From contig JADJTL010000002.1 in the NCBI GenBank assembly GCA_016711215.1, forward strand, positions 620,001 to 684,000: a stretch of 64,000 nt of DNA, written 5' to 3'. The notes under the pieces are model-generated. The model had not been told where the DNA came from, ran no database searches, and was given only the letters and a program-made list of their open reading frames with translations. The stretch is from Pseudomonadota bacterium. GTDB taxonomy: Bacteria; Myxococcota_A; Polyangia; GCA-2747355. The position numbers and the translations under genes were made by a program. The first letter of the stretch is position 1, and every line of letters begins with the position of its first letter. Shown piece by piece: positions 58,984 through 64,000 of the stretch.

Positions 58984-60402
58984 ATGACCATGTTCAAGAG
59001 CCGCGTGCGGCACATTCATTTCGTGGGGATTGGCGGCATCGGCATGAGCGGTATCGCCGAGGTGCTGCTCAACCTCGGCTACCAGGTCAGCGGCTCGGAT
59101 CTCCGCGCCAGCGAGACCACGCAGCGCCTGACGCAGCTCGGCGGTCGGGTGCTGCTGGGCCATGAGGCGGGCCACGTCGAGCAGGCCGATGTCGTCGTCG
59201 TCTCCAGCGCGGTCCAGCGCGACAACCCCGAGGTTCAGGCGGCCCTGCGGCTGGCGATCCCGGTTATTCCGCGCGCCGAGATGTTGGCCGAGCTGATGCG
59301 GCTGAAGCTCGGCTTGGCGGTGGCCGGCAGTCACGGCAAGACGACGACGACCTCGATGGTCGCTGCCGTGCTCGACGAGGCGGGGCTCGATCCGACCGTG
59401 GTGATCGGCGGCAAGGTCAACAGCCTGGGCAGCAACGCGCGGCTGGGCAAGGGCGACTACCTCGTCGCCGAGGCCGACGAGAGCGACGGCTCGTTTCTAA
59501 AGCTGGCGCCGACCCTCGCGGTGGTGACCAACATCGATCCCGAGCATATGGATCACTACGGTACGATCGAGCGGCTGGAGGAGACCTTCCTCGCCTTCGT
59601 CAACAAGGTGCCCTTCTATGGGCTGGCGGTGCTTTGTCTCGAGTGTGAGCGGCTGCAGAGCCTGCTGCCGCGGGTCGAGAAGCGGCACGTCACCTATGGC
59701 TTTCGTTCGCAGGCGGACTACAGCGCGCGCGATCTCGTCGCCGAGGGGCTGACGATGCGCTTCACGCCCGTGCGGCGCGGCCTGCCCGCGGCGCCGATCA
59801 CCCTGCAGATGGTCGGGCGCCACAATGTGCTCAACGCGCTCGCGGTGCTGGCGATCGCCGACGAGCTCGAGGTGCCCTACGAGGTCACCAGGCGGGCGCT
59901 GGATGGCTTCGGCGGCGTCCAGCGCCGCTTCACGGTTCGCGGTGAGGTCGACGGGATTACCGTCGTCGACGACTACGGTCACCACCCGACGGAGATTCGC
60001 GCCACGCTCGCTGGCGCCCGCGCTGGCTTCCAGCGCCGCATCGTCGCGGTCTTCCAGCCGCACCGCTACTCGCGCGTGCGCGACCAGTGGGAGGGCTTCG
60101 CCACGGCCTTCTACGACGCCGACCGTGTGCTGGTCACGCCGATCTACGCCGCCGGTGAGGCGCCGCAGCCAGGCCTCGACGCCGAGGCGCTGAGCGAGGC
60201 GATGCGCACCCATGGGCATCGTGACGTGAGGGCCTGCGCCTCGCTCGACGAGGCCCACGAGGCGCTGGCCCAGACCGTCGCGCCGGGTGATCTCGTGATC
60301 ACGCTCGGAGCGGGCGACGTCTGGAAGGTGGGCCAGCGCCTGCTCGACGAGCGCCCTGCCGCCGTCGCGCCGGGCCCGCCTCAGCCGCCGGCGCCGCGGT
60401 GA
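58984..60402 (+). CDS. murC: UDP-N-acetylmuramate--L-alanine ligase
   Basis: 472 aa, adds L-Ala to UDP-MurNAc in peptidoglycan synthesis. HFVGIGGIGMSGIAEVLL is the N-terminal nucleotide-sugar motif; AGSHGKTTTTSMVA is the ATP P-loop; EADESDGSFL, TNIDPEHMDHY and DDYGHHPTEI follow in family order. The start is ATG 58984 or 58990. The divergent fibro-slime gene begins 120 bp upstream, so a dcw promoter may lie in between. The next dcw gene is ddl; murB, which commonly follows murC, is absent here. Confidence 0.96.
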   Translation: MTMFKSRVRHIHFVGIGGIGMSGIAEVLLNLGYQVSGSDLRASETTQRLTQLGGRVLLGHEAGHVEQADVVVVSSAVQRDNPEVQAALRLAIPVIPRAEMLAELMRLKLGLAVAGSHGKTTTTSMVAAVLDEAGLDPTVVIGGKVNSLGSNARLGKGDYLVAEADESDGSFLKLAPTLAVVTNIDPEHMDHYGTIERLEETFLAFVNKVPFYGLAVLCLECERLQSLLPRVEKRHVTYGFRSQADYSARDLVAEGLTMRFTPVRRGLPAAPITLQMVGRHNVLNALAVLAIADELEVPYEVTRRALDGFGGVQRRFTVRGEVDGITVVDDYGHHPTEIRATLAGARAGFQRRIVAVFQPHRYSRVRDQWEGFATAFYDADRVLVTPIYAAGEAPQPGLDAEALSEAMRTHGHRDVRACASLDEAHEALAQTVAPGDLVITLGAGDVWKVGQRLLDERPAAVAPGPPQPPAPR

Positions 60403-60560
60403 TCCCGCGGATCAGATCGCGCGCGTAAAAGATCCAAAAAAAAGAGCCTCAAAAATTTGCCTTCGCCAACGGCCGGTGCCCTACTGGACCAACCCGAAGG
60501 CAAAGACAAGAAATCGGGATCCGTCGGTCATATCGGCGCGATTATATAGGTGTATTTGGA
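60403..60560. promoter_or_regulatory. AT-rich gap in the dcw cluster, possible promoter
   Basis: 158 bp between murC and ddl with an A8 run (60433-60440), GCCTCAAAAATTTGCC, and TATATA at 60543-60548, a possible -10 but without a good -35. GATCC/GGATC at 60401-60413 can form a small stem. In most dcw clusters murB lies here. Confidence 0.45.
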
Positions 60561-61577
60561 GTGGAGTCCGTGGTCATCGCCCAGCCCCCAGTACAGCACC
60601 CAGCACAGCAGAGGGCTCGCGTTGTCGTCCTGATGGGCGGGCGGTCGGCGGAGCGCGAAGTGTCGCTCGAGTCCGGCACGGCGGTGCTGGCGGCGCTGCG
60701 CGAGCGCGGCTGGGACGCGATCGGCGTCGATCTCGGCGATGATCCCGCTCGCCAGCTCAGCGAGGCGGCCGCCGACCGGGCCTTTCTGGCGCTGCACGGC
60801 CGCTGGGGCGAGGACGGCTGTATCCAGGGCCTGCTCGAGTCGCTGCGACTGCCCTACACGGGCAGCGGGGTGCTCGGCTCGGCGCTGGCGATGGACAAGG
60901 TCGTCTCCAAGCGCCTCTTCGACGGCGCCGGGCTTCCCACGCCGCGTTGGGCCTTCCCGGCCACCCTCGCCACTGTGCGCGCCCTCGGGCTGCCCGCGGT
61001 GCTCAAGCCGCGAGCCGAGGGCAGCAGCGTGGGCGTGGTCGTCGTGCGCGACGATGCGGGCCTGCTGGCGCAGCTCTCGGCGCCGCGAGCAGCGCCCTCG
61101 GCCGGGTCGACGCCGGGGCCCGGCGCGGCCAACACCGCCGCGGGCGCCGACGCCCCCCTGCTAGCGGAGGCCTACGCGCCGGGTCGCGAGCTTTCGGTGG
61201 CCGTCTTCGGCAGCGGCGACGCCGCCCGGGTGCTTGGCACCGTCGAAATCCGCGCGGCTGCGGGCCACTACGACTACGAAGCCAAATACGCGCGCGACGA
61301 TACCGAGTATCTGGTGCCGGCGCCGCTCCCAGAGGCGATCGACGCGCGGGCGCGGGCGCTGGCGCTGCAAGCCCACCGCCTGCTCGAGTGCAGTGGCGCG
61401 ACGCGCGCCGATCTGCGCTGGAGCGGTCGGGTGGAGGACGAGCCGCTGCTGCTCGAGGTCAATACCCTGCCGGGTTTGACCAGCCATAGCCTGCTGCCCA
61501 AGATCGCCGCGCACGCTGGCTGGTCCTATGGCGAGCTGGTCGAGGCGATCCTCGACGACGCGAGGCTGAAGGCGTGA
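60561..61577 (+). CDS. ddl: D-alanine--D-alanine ligase
   Basis: 338 aa ATP-grasp enzyme that makes the D-Ala-D-Ala dipeptide for peptidoglycan. GGRSAEREVSLESG is the signature, FLALHGRWGEDGCIQGLLE and PYTGSGVLGSALAMDKVVSK follow, then the ATP-binding KPRAEGSSVGV and metal-binding LEVNTLPGLTSHSLLP. The Ala/Pro/Gly-rich insert near 175-195 is not typical. Starts at GTG 60561, or GTG 60570 with GGAG at 60558. It overlaps ftsQ by 4 bp. Confidence 0.95.
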   Translation: MESVVIAQPPVQHPAQQRARVVVLMGGRSAEREVSLESGTAVLAALRERGWDAIGVDLGDDPARQLSEAAADRAFLALHGRWGEDGCIQGLLESLRLPYTGSGVLGSALAMDKVVSKRLFDGAGLPTPRWAFPATLATVRALGLPAVLKPRAEGSSVGVVVVRDDAGLLAQLSAPRAAPSAGSTPGPGAANTAAGADAPLLAEAYAPGRELSVAVFGSGDAARVLGTVEIRAAAGHYDYEAKYARDDTEYLVPAPLPEAIDARARALALQAHRLLECSGATRADLRWSGRVEDEPLLLEVNTLPGLTSHSLLPKIAAHAGWSYGELVEAILDDARLKA

Positions 61578-62584
61578 GCGCCCTCAACCGAGGCAAGCGG
61601 CCGTCGCGCTCGCGCTGGCGCTCGGGCAACCGCCGCGTCGGCGCGCCCCAACCGCCGCAGGCCGCCGCTTTCGCCCTCTCTGCCGAGCCCGCGGGCGAGC
61701 GCGTCGCCGGCGCCCGCGGTGTGGGCGGCCTCGGCGGTCGTCGCGCCGCGGGTCGCGTCGGTGGAGCGCGCGCGCTTCGCGCGCGTCGGCGCCGGCGCCC
61801 CGTGCCCTGGCGTGAGCTTGGCCGCGCGGTGGCGCGCGGGGCCTGGCTGGCGCTCTGCACCATCGGCGCGCTGGCAGCGCTTGGCGGCGTCGGCGCCGCT
61901 GGCTACTTCGGCTATCGCGCCCTCGCGCGCTCGAACACCTTCGCGGTGCGTACGATTCGCCTGGAGGGCGCCCGCCCCGCCCTGCGCGGCGAGCTGCTGC
62001 GCACCCTCGAGCCGCTGCGGGGCATGGCCATCCTGCGGGTCGCCACGCGCGAAACGGCGCGGATCTTGACGGGGCATCCCTGGGTCGCGGAGGCGGAGGT
62101 CTACCGGGCGCTGCCCGACACGCTGCACGTCGTGGTGCGCGAGCGCGAGGCGCGGGCCGCTGCCTTGCTAGGCGAGCTCTATCTCGTCGATGCGGCGGGG
62201 TGGCCCTTCAAGCGCGCGACGCTCGACGAGGTCGCAGGGCTGACCGTGATCACGGGCATCGACCGCGCGGCGTTTCGCAGTCGGCCGCAGGAGGCCGCGC
62301 GGCGCGTGGTCCGGGCGCTCGGCGTGCTCGCGCGCTACGGCCGCGCGGCGCAGCGGCCGCCGCTGGGCGAGCTCCACCTCGACGACGATGGTGAGGTCAC
62401 GCTCTTTCTTCGCCGTGGCGGCACGGCGTTGCACCTCGGCACCCGCGTCAGCGACGCACAGTTCGCCCGCCTCGATCGCGTCTTGAAGGCCTTGGGTCCA
62501 GAGGTGGCGCGGGCGCAGACGGTATTTCTCGACCACCGCGAGCGCCCGGGGCGCGTGGTGGTGCGTATGAGGCAGCTCGACTGA
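61574..62584 (+). CDS. ftsQ: Cell division protein FtsQ
   Basis: 336 aa bitopic membrane protein of the divisome. The N-terminal cytoplasmic part is unusually long (about 87 residues) and Arg-rich. One transmembrane helix lies at about 88-112 (ARGAWLALCTIGALAALGGV). A POTRA domain starts near 122 (FAVRTIRLEGARPALRGELL), and the beta domain contains HPWVAEAEVYRALPDTLHVV and LYLVDAAGWPF. The GTG at 61574 overlaps the ddl stop. It recruits FtsB/FtsL in other bacteria; the arginine-rich tail is unlike typical members and may bind membranes or partners. Confidence 0.92.
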   Translation: MSALNRGKRPSRSRWRSGNRRVGAPQPPQAAAFALSAEPAGERVAGARGVGGLGGRRAAGRVGGARALRARRRRRPVPWRELGRAVARGAWLALCTIGALAALGGVGAAGYFGYRALARSNTFAVRTIRLEGARPALRGELLRTLEPLRGMAILRVATRETARILTGHPWVAEAEVYRALPDTLHVVVREREARAAALLGELYLVDAAGWPFKRATLDEVAGLTVITGIDRAAFRSRPQEAARRVVRALGVLARYGRAAQRPPLGELHLDDDGEVTLFLRRGGTALHLGTRVSDAQFARLDRVLKALGPEVARAQTVFLDHRERPGRVVVRMRQLD

Positions 62585-62683
62585 GCAGAGCACGGGCGTG
62601 CAGCGGCGAGCAACGAGCCTGGGGCCACCGGCCGCGAAGGCAGCACCCGGCGGCGGGCAAGACCCCCAGCAGAAGGCGACACT

Positions 62684-63904
62684 ATGGCGAAGCGTGAAGA
62701 GATCATAGTCGGATTGGACATCGGCACGACGAAGATCGCGGCCATCGTGGGCGAGCTCACCGACGAGGGGATCGACGTGATCGGCGTCGGCACGGCCCCG
62801 TCGCGCGGGCTGCGCCGGGGCGTGATCACGCACATCGACAACACCGTGTCGGCGATCAAGCGCGCGGTAGAGGAAGCCGAGCTGATGGCCGGCTGCGCGA
62901 TCTCCACGGTCTACGCTGGCATCGCCGGCGGGCATATTCGCGGGCTCAACAGCCACGGCATCGTCGCGGTCAAGGATGGTGAGGTCGCCGCCAGCGACGT
63001 CGCGCGCGTGATCGACGCCGCGAAGGCCGTGGCGATTCCGATGGATAACGAGATCGTCCACGTGCTGCCGCAGGACTTTGTCGTCGACGGCCAAGACGGC
63101 ATCAAAGAGCCGCTGGGGATGAGCGGCGTGCGGCTCGAGACGCGCGTTCACATCGTCACGGCGGCCGTCACCAGCGCGCAGAATGTCGTCAAGTGCTGCC
63201 AGCGCTGTGAGCTGGAGGTGGCCGAGCTGGTGCTCCAGCCGCTGGCGAGCGCCGAGGCCGTGCTGCATGAGGACGAGTGCGAGCTGGGGGTGGTGCTGAT
63301 CGACATCGGCGGCGGCACGACCGACCTGACGATCTTCAACGACGGTGCGATCGTCTACACGGCCTGCCTTGGCGTCGGCGGCAATCATGTCACCAACGAC
63401 ATCGCCGTCGGCCTGCGTACGCCCTCGGCCGAGGGCGAGGCCGTCAAGCAGCGCTGGGGCTGCGCCAAGAGCGCGATGATCGATCCCGACGAGGAGATCG
63501 AGGTGCCCTCGGTGGGCGGGCGCCCGGCGCGGCGACTGTCGCGGCGCGTGCTCTGCGAGATCATCGAGCCGCGCGTGGAGGAGATCTTCCTGCTCGTGCG
63601 GCGCGAGCTGGCCAAGGCTGGCTACGAGGATTTGCTCGCCTCCGGGGCGGTGCTCACCGGCGGCTCCACGATCATGACGGGGATGCCCGAGCTGGCCGAG
63701 GAGGTGCTCGGCTTTCCCGTGCGGCGGGGCGCGCCGCATAAGGTCGGCGGGCTGCTCGACGTGGTGCGCAGCCCGAAGTTCGCCACGAGCGTGGGCTTAG
63801 TGCAGTACGGCGCGCGGCGGGCGGCCGCGCAGCGCTTTCGTCCGCGCACCGAGCGCGTTCGCCTCGGCGGCCGGGTCAGAGATTGGTTTTCTCGAGTTTT
63901 TTAG
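62684..63904 (+). CDS. ftsA: Cell division protein FtsA
   Basis: 406 aa actin-like ATPase tethering FtsZ to the membrane. GLDIGTTKIAAIVGE is the phosphate-1 loop, then the 1C domain. IDIGGGTTDLTIFNDG is phosphate-2 and LTGGSTIMTGMPELAEEVLG the adenosine motif. The C-terminal amphipathic helix RDWFSRVF is the membrane anchor. It lies 100 bp after ftsQ and 30 bp before ftsZ, with the usual dcw order. Confidence 0.96.
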   Translation: MAKREEIIVGLDIGTTKIAAIVGELTDEGIDVIGVGTAPSRGLRRGVITHIDNTVSAIKRAVEEAELMAGCAISTVYAGIAGGHIRGLNSHGIVAVKDGEVAASDVARVIDAAKAVAIPMDNEIVHVLPQDFVVDGQDGIKEPLGMSGVRLETRVHIVTAAVTSAQNVVKCCQRCELEVAELVLQPLASAEAVLHEDECELGVVLIDIGGGTTDLTIFNDGAIVYTACLGVGGNHVTNDIAVGLRTPSAEGEAVKQRWGCAKSAMIDPDEEIEVPSVGGRPARRLSRRVLCEIIEPRVEEIFLLVRRELAKAGYEDLLASGAVLTGGSTIMTGMPELAEEVLGFPVRRGAPHKVGGLLDVVRSPKFATSVGLVQYGARRAAAQRFRPRTERVRLGGRVRDWFSRVF

Positions 63905-63933
63905 CGGTGTGAACGACGAGGAGGATCGGCATC

Positions 63934-64000
63934 ATGGCACTGATCGAACTAGACGAGGCAGCGACGCAGGCGCGGATCAAGGTGGTGGGTGTCGGCGGCG
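63934..64000 (+). CDS. ftsZ: Cell division protein FtsZ, start only
   Basis: Partial: only 22 codons are in the window, running off the right edge. ATG 63934 has GAGGAGG at 63918-63924. The visible residues end in ARIKVVGVGG, the first strand and glycine loop of FtsZ, and the position after ftsA confirms it. Confidence 0.9.
   Translation, partial: MALIELDEAATQARIKVVGVGG

Noticed and set aside
58863..59334. 157-residue N-terminal extension of the fibro-slime protein
   Set aside because: It runs antisense through murC; the ATG at 58863 has a ribosome site and begins a signal peptide.
60401..60440. Rho-independent terminator after murC
   Set aside because: A short stem (GATCC/GGATC) is present, but the following run is A, not T, on the plus strand, so it does not fit a terminator for murC.

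Overview
The window is 64 kb of very GC-rich chromosome with long genes and short gaps. I infer a member of the Myxococcota (formerly Deltaproteobacteria). The evidence is the many lipoproteins with Asp/Gly/Ala-rich linkers, a fibro-slime protein built from myxobacterial disulfide repeats, a von Willebrand A lipoprotein with thrombospondin type 3 calcium repeats, fused REC/GGDEF/kinase signalling proteins and a two-TPM/LemA cluster. No rRNA, tRNA, phage, IS element or CRISPR array was recognised.

Layout, left to right. 0.1-4.7 kb, minus strand: ilvC followed by a complete dTDP-L-rhamnose set (rfbA, rfbC, rfbD, rfbB). 4.9-7.4 kb: a double-FKBP lipoprotein and two unknown small proteins. 7.7-11.2 kb, minus: an H-NOX nitric oxide sensor, a REC-GGDEF-histidine kinase fusion and a response regulator with a degenerate GGDEF domain, probably one NO-to-phosphorelay/c-di-GMP circuit. 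11.7-17.3 kb: a histone-deacetylase-fold protein, a damaged secreted-protein gene, a large probable lipoprotein and a three-cluster Fer4/CDGSH protein. 17.7-27.2 kb: a 2080-residue protein joining an aminotransferase fold to a PEP-carboxykinase-like kinase fold, translationally coupled to aspartokinase/homoserine dehydrogenase, then TerC. 27.2-32.3 kb: a PDZ-like secreted protein, argE-argA, and a protein of three repeated ~90-residue domains. 32.5-37.3 kb: nrtR and the nadA-nadB-nadC operon, with a visible sigma70 promoter and a palindromic operator candidate. 37.4-42.5 kb: lemA, two TPM proteins, two related secreted proteins, and a PilZ protein. 42.6-46.7 kb, minus: a three-gene lipoprotein operon with a VWA protein.

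47.1-53.9 kb is the most unusual region. It looks like a peptide-modification (RiPP) locus: an HprK-like kinase, a 63-residue peptide with a lasso-leader-like YxxPxV motif, a radical SAM/SPASM-like enzyme coupled to an NHL-propeller lipoprotein, a second lipoprotein, a PqqD-type recognition protein and a B2-type transglutaminase-fold peptidase. No asparagine-synthetase-like lasso cyclase is present. 54-58.9 kb holds unknown membrane or secreted proteins and the fibro-slime lipoprotein. 59-64 kb is the end of the dcw cell-wall/division cluster: murC, ddl, ftsQ, ftsA and the start of ftsZ, with murB absent between murC and ddl.

A window-wide oddity is the number of short tandem repeats (8-21 bp units) lying across or beside stop codons and starts. 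In at least five cases the stop codon is itself in or at the edge of the array. Many unit lengths are not multiples of three.
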